64,000 nucleotides of DNA, from positions 1 to 64,000 of the forward strand of contig JBMHDF010000018.1 in the NCBI GenBank assembly GCA_049889535.1. The letters are read 5' to 3'. The position numbers and the translations under genes were made by a program. This DNA is from JAYQKL01 sp049889535. Lineage in GTDB: Bacteria > Pseudomonadota > Alphaproteobacteria > RS24. The notes under the pieces are model-generated. The model had not been told where the DNA came from, searched no databases, and saw nothing but the letters and a program-made list of their open reading frames with translations. This document shows, piece after piece, positions 1 through 7,760 of the stretch (its first letter is position 1; each line of letters starts with the position of its first letter).

Positions 1-336
1 CCGATACTTGGGCCAACCTCACGCACAGCTGCAGAAATGGCACTCACAGCAAAATCTAATGAAGACTATATGGCAATCCATACTGAACTTTTGAGCCAAA
101 AAGGCAAACTGTCCCCTGCAGTTATTGACGCCATCGCTCAACGATATGGCATTAATTCGGCATCAGACAGAGCCAAGCGCGCAAGCAATGCCATAAAGGT
201 ACATCTTGATGACACGCGCCGACTTGCCCTCGAACTTGGTATTAACGGCACGCCAGGTTTTGTGATTGGCGACCAGATTATTCCAGGCGCGGTTCCTTAT
301 GCGCAACTCCAAGCTGCCGTAGACGCGCTTAAATAA
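1..336 (+). CDS. DsbA-family thiol:disulfide oxidoreductase, 3' part
   Basis: This is the last 111 residues of a thioredoxin-fold oxidoreductase that would act on periplasmic disulfides. The frame is open from base 1, so the start, signal peptide and CxxC active site lie outside the window. Visible are a PILGP segment at the left edge, a helical insert, and the cis-proline loop GTPGF followed by VIGDQIIPG. That combination fits the DsbA/Com1 group better than classical thioredoxin. In many alphaproteobacteria such a gene sits next to aroQ; here a reversed thiS-thiG pair lies between. It ends 2 nt from the end of the converging thiG. The family call is firm, the substrate unknown. Confidence 0.85.
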   Translation, partial: PILGPTSRTAAEMALTAKSNEDYMAIHTELLSQKGKLSPAVIDAIAQRYGINSASDRAKRASNAIKVHLDDTRRLALELGINGTPGFVIGDQIIPGAVPYAQLQAAVDALK

Positions 337-338
337 TC

Positions 339-1136
339 TTAAATGAGCCCAGCTAAAGGCGAGCTTGGGTCCGCATATTGCTTTTTTGCCATGCGCCCAG
401 CCAAATAAGCTTGGCGACCAGCTATCACTGCATGCTTCATCGCCTCTGCCATTAAAATTGGGTTTTTTGCACCAGCAATTGCCGTGTTCATCAGCACAGC
501 ATCACACCCCAACTCCATCGCAATGGCTGCGTCAGAAGCGGTGCCAACGCCCGCATCAACCAGAACCGGTACATTTGATTGTTCAATAATCAACCGGATA
601 TTAACGGGATTTTGTATACCCAGACCTGAACCAATGGGCGCTCCAAGCGGCATAATGGCACAACACCCCATATCCTCTAATTCTTTCGTCATAATCGGGT
701 CATCAGAACAATAGACCATGACCTCAAAACCGTCTTGCAACAGCAATTCAGCCGCGCGTAATGTTTCTGGCATATTGGGGTAAAGCGTTTTTTCATCGCC
801 CAACACTTCAAGCTTAACAAGGTTCCACCCTCCCGCCTCTCTGGCGAGGCGCAAGGTGCGCACGGCATCTTCACCCGTAAAACAACCTGCCGTGTTTGGT
901 AAATATGTGTATTTTTTTTGGTCAAGATAATCGACCAGCATCGGCTGGTTTGGGTCGGTTAAATTCACCCGCCGAACAGCAACCGTGATGATTTCAGCCT
1001 CAGCCGCCTCAGCCGCCGCGGCGTTTTCGGCATAATCTTTATATTTTCCCGTTCCGATGATAAGGCGCGACTGATAAGTCTTACCTGCAATCACAAGCGG
1101 TTCATCTTTTGGGCTTACATTTTCCGTCCCAGACAT
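339..1136 (-). CDS. thiG: Thiazole synthase ThiG
   Basis: ThiG forms the thiazole phosphate ring of thiamine from deoxyxylulose phosphate, dehydroglycine and ThiS-thiocarboxylate in the cytoplasm. The 265-residue TIM barrel has the family length. Lys108 in NLVKLEVLGD matches the Schiff-base lysine, and VLVDAGVGTASDA forms the C-terminal phosphate-binding loop. The ATG at 1136 is preferred because GGAGGTGG lies 6 nt upstream; an in-frame TTG at 1142 would overlap the thiS stop. It is translationally coupled to thiS. No thiC, thiO or thiE gene is nearby, so the rest of the pathway must be elsewhere. Confidence 0.97.
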   Translation of the reverse strand: MSGTENVSPKDEPLVIAGKTYQSRLIIGTGKYKDYAENAAAAEAAEAEIITVAVRRVNLTDPNQPMLVDYLDQKKYTYLPNTAGCFTGEDAVRTLRLAREAGGWNLVKLEVLGDEKTLYPNMPETLRAAELLLQDGFEVMVYCSDDPIMTKELEDMGCCAIMPLGAPIGSGLGIQNPVNIRLIIEQSNVPVLVDAGVGTASDAAIAMELGCDAVLMNTAIAGAKNPILMAEAMKHAVIAGRQAYLAGRMAKKQYADPSSPLAGLI

Positions 1137-1138
1137 GC

Positions 1139-1339
1139 TCAACCACCTCCAATAAAATGAACAATTTCAATGCGGTCACCATCTGCAAGCAGTTGTTTTG
1201 CAAAGCTTGATTTCGGCACAATTTGTAAATTGCGCTCAACGGCAAGTTTTTTTTCTGGCAAATCAAAATGTTGGATTAAACGCGCAATTGTCCAACCCGC
1301 TTCGATTTCCAGCTCTTCACCATTGACCATAATTTTCAT
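1139..1339 (-). CDS. thiS: Sulfur carrier protein ThiS
   Basis: ThiS is a ubiquitin-fold sulfur carrier of 66 residues. Its C-terminal Gly-Gly is adenylated and then thiocarboxylated to donate sulfur to ThiG. The chain ends FIGGG, so the tail is intact. The ATG at 1339 has AAGGGC directly before it. The gene is the first of a two-gene unit with thiG. The upstream 238 bp was inspected for the conserved TPP-riboswitch pieces (CTGAGA, then the ACCTGA/GGATAATGCC segment) and they were not seen, so thiamine control at this site is not supported. Confidence 0.95.
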   Translation of the reverse strand: MKIMVNGEELEIEAGWTIARLIQHFDLPEKKLAVERNLQIVPKSSFAKQLLADGDRIEIVHFIGGG

Positions 1340-1445
1340 GCCCTTGTTCTAACCAAAAAACACGGGCTTAACAATCTGGATTCGGATTTTCCTAACACAT
1401 AAACAAAAAAATGATAAAAAACTTTGCCCTATATCCGACAAATGA

Positions 1446-1474
1446 TTGAGAAAATATACAAATTAAGTCACTAT
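1446..1474 (+). promoter_or_regulatory. Candidate promoter for aroQ-accB-accC
   Basis: TTGAGA at 1446-1451 and CACTAT at 1469-1474 are separated by 17 nt, giving a sigma70-like arrangement about 100 nt before aroQ. It lies in the 238-bp divergent gap between thiS and aroQ, which holds no other convincing gene or hairpin. The -10 match is only moderate. Confidence 0.3.
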
Positions 1475-1577
1475 TGGCCTTTCAATCCTAAAAATCTCGC
1501 ATTCAAACAGCAATCAGGTTATAAGGATATGAACTAAAATAGGGTTTAAAACCAGGCATCAATAGGCAATATCAACA

Positions 1578-2009
1578 ATGTCAAAACCAATTTACATCAT
1601 AAATGGGCCAAACCTCAATTTATTGGGGCAACGTGAACCAGATTTTTACGGCACGACGACACTTGCTGATATTGAGGCCATGTGCCACGCTGAATCTGAA
1701 AAAATAGGCAAGTCAGTAGAGTTCTCGCAATCAAATGATGAAGGGCAATTGGTTGATTTAATCCAAGAAGCCCGACAAAAGGCCAGCGCCTTAATCATTA
1801 ATGCAGGGGCTTATACCCATACATCTGTTGCGATTCTAGACGCCCTCCAAACTCTGGATATCCCGATTTTAGAAGTGCATTTATCCAATATTTTTAAGCG
1901 TGAAGCTTTTCGACATCATTCTTATATTTCACCAGTGGCGCGTGGCGTCATGTGTGGATTTGGTGCAATGGGCTACGCGCTTGCCATTCAAAGTCTCACT
2001 AATGATTAA
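1578..2009 (+). CDS. aroQ: 3-dehydroquinate dehydratase, type II
   Basis: AroQ dehydrates 3-dehydroquinate to 3-dehydroshikimate in the shikimate pathway. The 143-residue length fits the small dodecameric type II enzyme. The start shows the family signature INGPNLNLLGQREP followed by the catalytic tyrosine in FYG. The C-terminal half carries INAGAYTH, the substrate loop EVHLSNIFKREAFRHHS with the catalytic histidine, and the closing CGFGAMGY. It begins at ATG 1578 without a strong ribosome binding site and precedes accB by 19 nt, so aroQ, accB and accC are probably one transcript. Confidence 0.97.
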   Translation: MSKPIYIINGPNLNLLGQREPDFYGTTTLADIEAMCHAESEKIGKSVEFSQSNDEGQLVDLIQEARQKASALIINAGAYTHTSVAILDALQTLDIPILEVHLSNIFKREAFRHHSYISPVARGVMCGFGAMGYALAIQSLTND

Positions 2010-2028
2010 CCAATAAAGGAATCCCCCA

Positions 2029-2484
2029 ATGACATCTAAATCTTCTGATAGCAAACGCATCCGCCAACTCGCGGAACTGTTAGATGAGACGAATTTGTCT
2101 GAAATTGAAATTGAAAGCGATGGCACACGCATTCGTGTAGCACGTCAGGTCACTGGCGGCGCGCCTATCGTATCAGCGCCTGCACCAGTGGCGGCAGCAG
2201 CCCCACCAAGCGCGCCAGCCGAAGCCGATACAACTGACTTATCCGACCATCCAGGCGCGGTCACATCGCCTATGGTGGGCACAGCTTATTTAGCTCCAGA
2301 ACCTGGCGCTGCCCCTTTTGTGAAAGCCGGTGACTCAGTATCAGAGGGCCAGACCATTTTAATTGTTGAAGCCATGAAAACCATGAACCCGATAACCGCC
2401 CCCAAAAGCGGCACGATTAAACAAGTATGTGTTGGCAATGCGCAGCCTGTAGAGTTTGGCGAAGTGTTGGTCATTATTGACTAA
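2029..2484 (+). CDS. accB: Acetyl-CoA carboxylase biotin carboxyl carrier protein
   Basis: BCCP carries biotin between the carboxylase and transferase parts of acetyl-CoA carboxylase, the first step of fatty-acid synthesis. The 151-residue chain has an N-terminal helical part, a Pro/Ala-rich linker around residues 45-70, and a lipoyl-like C-terminal domain. The biotinylation motif is EAMKTMN with the acceptor at Lys117; Thr replaces the Met often seen after the lysine. AAGGA lies 8 nt before ATG 2029. accC follows after 13 nt. Confidence 0.97.
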   Translation: MTSKSSDSKRIRQLAELLDETNLSEIEIESDGTRIRVARQVTGGAPIVSAPAPVAAAAPPSAPAEADTTDLSDHPGAVTSPMVGTAYLAPEPGAAPFVKAGDSVSEGQTILIVEAMKTMNPITAPKSGTIKQVCVGNAQPVEFGEVLVIID

Positions 2485-2497
2485 TTGGGGACACAAA

Positions 2498-3850
2498 ATG
2501 ATATCTAAAGTTTTAATTGCCAATCGCGGGGAGATTGCCCTTAGGGTCATTCGCGCCTGCCAAGAAATGGGCATTGCGACAGTCGCGGTTCACTCAACGG
2601 CTGATGCCAATGCAATGCATGTGCGCCTAGCTGATGAGAGTGTGTGTTTAGGACCCGCGCCAGCCGCACAAAGCTATTTATGCATTCCGGCGATTATTGC
2701 GGCATGTGAGATAACAGGCGCAGACGCCGTGCATCCAGGCTATGGGTTTTTGTCTGAAAACGCCAAATTTGTTGATGTGCTTGACGAGCATGGCCTGACC
2801 TTTATTGGTCCAGAGGCTGATCATATCCGCCTTATGGGGGATAAAATTGCCGCCAAAGAAAAAGTCATGGAGTTAGGTATTCCCGTAGTACCGGGTTCTG
2901 ATGGCGAGGTTTTTAGTGTCGACGAGGCCTTAAAAATTGGGCAGGAAATAGGTTATCCAGTGCTGGTCAAAGCCGCATCTGGTGGCGGCGGGCGCGGTAT
3001 GAAACTGGCCTATAGTAACGAAGAGATGCAAGAAGCTTTCACCACAGCTCGAAGCGAGGCCAAAGCCGCTTTCGGAGATGACGCAGTTTATATTGAAAAA
3101 TATCTTGGGCAGCCGCGCCATATTGAAATTCAGGTTATTGCAGACACTCATGGCAATGTTGCGCATCTTGGAGAACGGGATTGCTCATTACAAAGACGTC
3201 ACCAGAAAGTTTTTGAAGAAGCTCCCTCAACTGTTTTAGATGATGCCGCACGCGATAAAATTGGCACGATTGTGAGCAACGCCATTAAGGGGCTGGGCTA
3301 TCGCGGGGTTGGCACAGTTGAGTTCTTATTTGAAAATGACGAGTTTTATTTTATCGAAATGAACACACGTTTGCAGGTTGAACATCCAGTAACCGAGATG
3401 ATTACGGGCCTTGATTTGGTGCAAGAACAAATCCGTATTGCTTCTGGTGAAAAACTGCGATTCTCGCAAAAAGATATTGAGTTTAATGGTCATGCGGTTG
3501 AATGTCGTATCAATGCTGAACATCCACAAACTTTTGTGCCTTCACCTGGAAAAATAAACCACTACCACCCGCCAGGCGGGTTGGGGGTGCGCATGGATTC
3601 TGCTGTTTATGGTGGTTATGCAATCCCGCCGCATTATGACAGCTTGATTGGTAAGCTGATTGTTTATGGCCAAACCCGAGATGAATGTTTGAAAAGACTC
3701 AAAAGGTCTTTAAATGAATTTGTCATTGATGGTGTGAACACCACAATTCCGCTTTTTGAAGATTTGCTCACCAATGAAGATTTCCAAAAGGCAGACTATG
3801 ATATTCATTGGCTTGAAAATTATCTTGAGGGCCAAAACAAAACCGATTAG
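2498..3850 (+). CDS. accC: Acetyl-CoA carboxylase, biotin carboxylase subunit
   Basis: AccC carboxylates the biotin on AccB using ATP and bicarbonate. The protein of 450 residues begins MISKVLIANRGEIALRV, the typical N-terminus, so ATG 2498 is chosen; the frame stays open 14 codons further upstream into accB but that stretch is not conserved. The ATP-grasp core shows KAASGGGGRGM and the HLGERDCSLQRRHQK segment, and EMNTRLQVEHPVTE carries metal and bicarbonate residues. Length and motifs are complete. Confidence 0.98.
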   Translation: MISKVLIANRGEIALRVIRACQEMGIATVAVHSTADANAMHVRLADESVCLGPAPAAQSYLCIPAIIAACEITGADAVHPGYGFLSENAKFVDVLDEHGLTFIGPEADHIRLMGDKIAAKEKVMELGIPVVPGSDGEVFSVDEALKIGQEIGYPVLVKAASGGGGRGMKLAYSNEEMQEAFTTARSEAKAAFGDDAVYIEKYLGQPRHIEIQVIADTHGNVAHLGERDCSLQRRHQKVFEEAPSTVLDDAARDKIGTIVSNAIKGLGYRGVGTVEFLFENDEFYFIEMNTRLQVEHPVTEMITGLDLVQEQIRIASGEKLRFSQKDIEFNGHAVECRINAEHPQTFVPSPGKINHYHPPGGLGVRMDSAVYGGYAIPPHYDSLIGKLIVYGQTRDECLKRLKRSLNEFVIDGVNTTIPLFEDLLTNEDFQKADYDIHWLENYLEGQNKTD

Positions 3851-3859
3851 GGAGCTCGT

Positions 3860-4525
3860 ATGAGCGGACCACAAAATGCTCGATTAACTTCAGATAGCCT
3901 GTTGCGTGCTTACATGATGGGGGTTTTCCCTATGGCTGAAGATGTTGAATCAAAGGAATTATTTTGGGTTGACCCGGATTATCGCGGCGTTTTACCGCTC
4001 GATAAGCTCCACATATCACGGTCTTTACGCAAAACCATAAAAAGACAAAAATTCACCATCACCTTTGATAAAAATTTTAAAGAGGTGATGGAAAATTGCC
4101 GCGCCAAACGCGAAAACCGCGAGACCAGCTGGATTAATGATGAAATTCTTACGCTATATTGCGACCTGCACACGCGTGGGCATGCGCATTCCATCGAGTG
4201 TTGGCAGGACGATAAACTTGTGGGCGGGCTATATGGCGTTTCGCTTGGGGCGGCGTTTTTTGGGGAAAGCATGTTTAGTCTCGCCTCAGATGCCAGCAAA
4301 ACAGCCCTTGTTTATCTTGTCGCCAGATTGCTGGCTGGTGGCTATGTGCTGCTGGATACGCAATTCCTCACAGACCATCTACAATCTTTGGGCGCGATAA
4401 ATGTGCCGCGCGGGCGCTATCACAGCTATTTGCAAGAAGCGTTAGAGACACCAGCAGATTTTTATTCATTGCCAGTGAATAATTCACCCGACTCCATTTT
4501 GCAGCTTATTGACCACAAATCATAA
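3860..4525 (+). CDS. aat: Leucyl/phenylalanyl-tRNA--protein transferase
   Basis: Aat adds Leu or Phe from aminoacyl-tRNA to proteins with N-terminal Arg or Lys, marking them for ClpS/ClpAP degradation. The 221-residue protein has LLRAYMMGVFPM near the start, a WVDP segment, and the core HSIECWQDDKLVGGLYGVSLG with GESMFS, all family hallmarks. GGGAG lies just before ATG 3860, and accC ends 9 nt upstream. The last 64 nt overlap the 3' end of the DUF2155 gene on the other strand. Confidence 0.96.
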   Translation: MSGPQNARLTSDSLLRAYMMGVFPMAEDVESKELFWVDPDYRGVLPLDKLHISRSLRKTIKRQKFTITFDKNFKEVMENCRAKRENRETSWINDEILTLYCDLHTRGHAHSIECWQDDKLVGGLYGVSLGAAFFGESMFSLASDASKTALVYLVARLLAGGYVLLDTQFLTDHLQSLGAINVPRGRYHSYLQEALETPADFYSLPVNNSPDSILQLIDHKS

Positions 4526-4851
4526 ACTGGATGCTCCAGACCATTTAAACCTGGACTGGATGCAAACATCCAACCCGAGAACAAGCGGCGTTGTTGGCTA
4601 TTAATGGTTTCTTCAACCTCTAAAAACACTTTTGTTTCGGGCGGCTCTTCTGGCGGTGTCGAAAAACATGATTGCACATGGACATTTAGCGGCCCAAGCG
4701 TGGCAGAGGATTTGACAGGTATTTCGAGCAAAAAAGTTTTACCCGTCACCTTGTCCAAGGCTTTAAAAACAGCAATTTGGGCATGGGTCGTTGAGCTAAA
4801 AAAAACAGCAAAAAAAGCGCCCAAGAGCAGAGGAAAACTATTCCTTATCAC
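4462..4851 (-). CDS. DUF2155 domain-containing exported protein
   Basis: A small exported protein of unknown role, typical of alphaproteobacteria. A signal peptide (IRNSFPLLLGAFFAVFF then a THA-Q cleavage site) precedes a domain with the DUF2155 hallmarks: FKALDKVTGKT, a Cys near PPEEPPET, LFSGWMFASSPGLNGLEHPVYDLW, and a second Cys shortly after. Two starts are possible: ATG 4893, giving a 56-nt overlap with mlaD and 14 extra residues, or GTG 4851, preceded by GGAAG and giving a cleaner signal peptide; the latter is listed. Its 3' end runs 64 nt into aat. Confidence 0.85.
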   Translation of the reverse strand: MIRNSFPLLLGAFFAVFFSSTTHAQIAVFKALDKVTGKTFLLEIPVKSSATLGPLNVHVQSCFSTPPEEPPETKVFLEVEETINSQQRRLFSGWMFASSPGLNGLEHPVYDLWSISCKMESGELFTGNE

Positions 4852-5296
4852 CAGTTTCTTCCGCGCTAAACAGAGCTTGAGAGACAAGACCAATTAAATC
4901 TACAGAGCCTTGTGTGTAAATAATTTCGTCGCCATCACTCAAAAAGTCTTCAGAACCGCCTGGTGTAAGGGATATATAATTCCCGCCAAGCAGGCCTTCC
5001 ATTGTAATTTTTGCACTTGTATCATCGGGTAAAGCAATATCGTTATTTATCTGCAACCTAACCTCAGCATAATAGCTTTCAGCATTTAGCTTTTGCTCGA
5101 CGACAGTACCAACCTTAATGCCTGACATGCGCACATCACTACCAATACTTAACCCATCAACACGGTCAAATGATGCGGCCAGCTCATAGCCATCACGCGG
5201 CGTGACATTGGTGACGGAATAGCCGTAAAAAACAAAAACCATCGCAAGCGCAAGAACCGCTGTGCCGACAAGTGTTTCAACTAAATTATTTTTCAT
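4838..5296 (-). CDS. mlaD: MlaD-family phospholipid transport protein (MCE domain)
   Basis: MlaD is the periplasmic lipid-binding ring of the Mla system, anchored in the inner membrane and working with MlaE and MlaF. This 152-residue protein has one N-terminal membrane segment (about residues 7-27) and one MCE domain beginning at YELAASFDRVDGLSIGSDVRMSGIKVG and ending with GLLGGNYISLTPGG. ATG 5296 is chosen over TTG 5302 because AGAGAGG sits 8 nt before it. The matching mlaE and mlaF genes lie about 32 kb away at 37284-38838; no mlaC or mlaB is seen in the window. Confidence 0.93.
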   Translation of the reverse strand: MKNNLVETLVGTAVLALAMVFVFYGYSVTNVTPRDGYELAASFDRVDGLSIGSDVRMSGIKVGTVVEQKLNAESYYAEVRLQINNDIALPDDTSAKITMEGLLGGNYISLTPGGSEDFLSDGDEIIYTQGSVDLIGLVSQALFSAEETGDKE

Positions 5297-5310
5297 GGCC
5301 AACGCCTCTC

Positions 5311-5709
5311 TTATTTAGGGGACCAAGCTTCATAACCTGAACTGTCGGCCTGTTTGGCATTGCCGTCAAGTAAAGAACCATCTGGCTGATGCGCGCCGGC
5401 AAGTCCGGTCTGGTTGATTTGATGCGGCTGCTGCCAAGACTTACGCTCAGGGGCATCTTCAAGCGGTGTTTTATCAACGGTATAATGCAACCAGCCATGC
5501 CATTCTGGCGGTACGCGCGAAGCCTCCACATCGCCATTATAAACCACCCAACGGCGTACCTTGCCGTTGATAGACTGACCTTTTTTATCAATATAATATT
5601 TATTACCTTGATCATCTTGCCCAACACAAACGCCGCGACGGCTTGTAAATAAAGCCGTTCCGAATGTCTGGCCGTGCCACCAAGTAAATATCATTTTTAA
5701 AAATTGCAT
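5311..5709 (-). CDS. NDUFA12-family NADH:ubiquinone oxidoreductase accessory subunit
   Basis: This is the bacterial homologue of the mitochondrial complex I accessory subunit B17.2, found in alphaproteobacteria. The 132-residue protein shows TWWHGQTFGTALFTSRRG, a GNKYYI strand, RRWVVYNG and the WHGWLHYTVDKTP block. The tail beyond about residue 95 is polar and likely disordered. GGAG lies 7 nt before ATG 5709. It heads a run with mlaD and the DUF2155 gene. No other complex I gene is in the window. The family call is firm; its necessity for complex I here is inferred. Confidence 0.93.
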   Translation of the reverse strand: MQFLKMIFTWWHGQTFGTALFTSRRGVCVGQDDQGNKYYIDKKGQSINGKVRRWVVYNGDVEASRVPPEWHGWLHYTVDKTPLEDAPERKSWQQPHQINQTGLAGAHQPDGSLLDGNAKQADSSGYEAWSPK

Positions 5710-5806
5710 TTTTTTCTCCGTCCCTTATCAGGGCTTGAAAGTCTATTATCGCATGCGCGCTCAGAGTCGTCCAGCCTTGCCCGCAATAAACAGCGAATTT
5801 ATCAGC

Positions 5807-7627
5807 TTATTCCTGACCTTTATCCGTATTTTTTGGCGGCTCAACAACCCGAATTCCTAACTCGCGTAATTGCGCATTTGTTGCTGGCGCGGGGGCTTGC
5901 ATCAACAAATCTTCAGCCTGTTGATTCATCGGGAAAGCCACAACTTCGCGTAAGTTTTCCTGCTCTGCCAACAACATGACAATTCGGTCAACACCCGGCG
6001 CGATACCACCATGTGGGGGCGCGCCAAAGCGGAACGCATTTAACATACCGCCAAACTCTTCTTCTACGACCTCTGGTCCATAGCCTGCAATTTCAAAGGC
6101 TTTGAGCATGATTTCTGGCAAATGATTCCGAATAGCGCCTGATGACAGTTCGATACCATTACACACAATATCATATTGATAGCCCAAAATATCGAGCGGG
6201 TCCTGAGTTTCGAGCGCTTCCATCCCGCCTTGTGGCATTGAGAATGGATTATGGGAAAAGTCAATTTTCTTTTCTGTTTCATCATATTCAAACATTGGAA
6301 AGTCAACAATCCAGCAAAAGGCAAACTGGTCTTCATCAATTAAGTTCAAATCACGCCCGATGCGATTGCGCGCCGCGCCAGCAAAATCGACGAAATCTTT
6401 GGGGCGCCCCGCGCAGAAAAACACCGCATCGCCATCCTCAAGCCCTAATTGGGTGCGGATGGCTTCAGTGCGCTCTGGTCCAATATTCTTAGCAACAGGA
6501 CCAGCGCCTTCTCCTTCGCGGAAGAAAATATACCCTAATCCAGGCTGCCCCTCGCCTTGCGCCCAGCTATTCATACGGTCACAAAACGAGCGGGTGCCAC
6601 CTGTTTTGGCTGGTATCGCCCAAACCTCTACCTTGTCGTCTTTGTCAATCATATTGGCAAAAACTTTAAAGCCTGAGCCTTTAAAATGTTCTGTGACCGG
6701 CTCCATTTCAATCGGTATTCGCAAATCAGGCTTATCGGAACCGTATTTTTGCATGGCCTGTGCATATGGAATGCGCGGGAAGTTTTCAGTCACCCGCTTG
6801 CCATTACCAAATTCAATAAAAACATCGCGCAAGACAGGCTCAACAGACTGAAAAACGTCCTCTTGCGTTACAAAGCTCATCTCAATATCAAGCTGATAAA
6901 ACTCGCCAGGCGAGCGGTCAGCGCGCGCGTCCTCATCTCGAAAACATGGCGCGATTTGGAAATAGCGGTCAAAGCCTGCCACCATCAATAATTGTTTAAA
7001 TTGCTGGGGCGCTTGTGGGAGCGCGTAAAATTTACCTGGATGCATGCGAGACGGCACTAAAAAGTCACGCGCCCCTTCCGGGCTCGAGGCGGTCAAAATA
7101 GGCGTTTGATATTCCATAAACCCCTGTTCCGTCATGCGACGGCGCAAGGACGCAATTATATTGGAGCGCAAAATAATATTCTTGTGCAAGGTTTCACGGC
7201 GCAAATCTAAAAAGCGATAACGCAACCGAATATCTTCCGGATAATCAGGCTCACCAAATACGGGCAATGGCAAATCACCAGCTGCCGATAAAACCTCTAA
7301 TTTTGACAAGCGAATTTCAATCTCACCAGTTGGCAGATTTGGATTTTTCGCTTCATCAGCCCGCGCTATCACCTCACCCTCAACACAAATCACGCTTTCG
7401 GCCCGCACCGCCTCAGCGCTTGCGAAATGGGGACTTTCGGGTTCAATCACCAATTGTGTGAGACCATAATGATCCCGCAAATCAATAAATAATAAACCAC
7501 CATGATCGCGCTTGCGATGCACCCAGCCAGACAGGGTAACAGTTTGACCAATTTGGTCTGCCCGTAACTCACCGCAATTGTGACTGCGATAGGGGTTTAC
7601 AGTGACTTGATTTTTGTTGTCAGACAT
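5807..7627 (-). CDS. aspS: Aspartyl-tRNA synthetase
   Basis: AspS charges tRNA(Asp); many alphaproteobacterial forms also misacylate tRNA(Asn) for the GatCAB route, which cannot be decided here. The 606-residue protein has the N-terminal OB-fold anticodon domain (SGWVHRKRDHGGLLFIDLRD), class II motif 2 around CFRDEDARADRSPGEFYQ, the bacterial GAD insertion in the middle, and motif 3 in HGGIAPGVDRIVMLL. ATG 7627 has AGAGG upstream. It is the last gene before the divergent rnd. Confidence 0.98.
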   Translation of the reverse strand: MSDNKNQVTVNPYRSHNCGELRADQIGQTVTLSGWVHRKRDHGGLLFIDLRDHYGLTQLVIEPESPHFASAEAVRAESVICVEGEVIARADEAKNPNLPTGEIEIRLSKLEVLSAAGDLPLPVFGEPDYPEDIRLRYRFLDLRRETLHKNIILRSNIIASLRRRMTEQGFMEYQTPILTASSPEGARDFLVPSRMHPGKFYALPQAPQQFKQLLMVAGFDRYFQIAPCFRDEDARADRSPGEFYQLDIEMSFVTQEDVFQSVEPVLRDVFIEFGNGKRVTENFPRIPYAQAMQKYGSDKPDLRIPIEMEPVTEHFKGSGFKVFANMIDKDDKVEVWAIPAKTGGTRSFCDRMNSWAQGEGQPGLGYIFFREGEGAGPVAKNIGPERTEAIRTQLGLEDGDAVFFCAGRPKDFVDFAGAARNRIGRDLNLIDEDQFAFCWIVDFPMFEYDETEKKIDFSHNPFSMPQGGMEALETQDPLDILGYQYDIVCNGIELSSGAIRNHLPEIMLKAFEIAGYGPEVVEEEFGGMLNAFRFGAPPHGGIAPGVDRIVMLLAEQENLREVVAFPMNQQAEDLLMQAPAPATNAQLRELGIRVVEPPKNTDKGQE

Positions 7628-7760
7628 TGATGCCTCTATATGCTAAATCCATTAGGGTAAATAAAATTCTTGCACGCAAAACACACGCTTCTGGCCGTTT
7701 TGTCAATAGCAGATACACCTTCAGCTTTAATCAAAGTGCTGAGTGTTCTATAAGGTAGTT

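Noticed and set aside
1340..1577. Possible TPP riboswitch upstream of thiS
   Set aside because: An AACCTGAT string is present on the minus strand, but the CTGAGA element and the second conserved half are missing.
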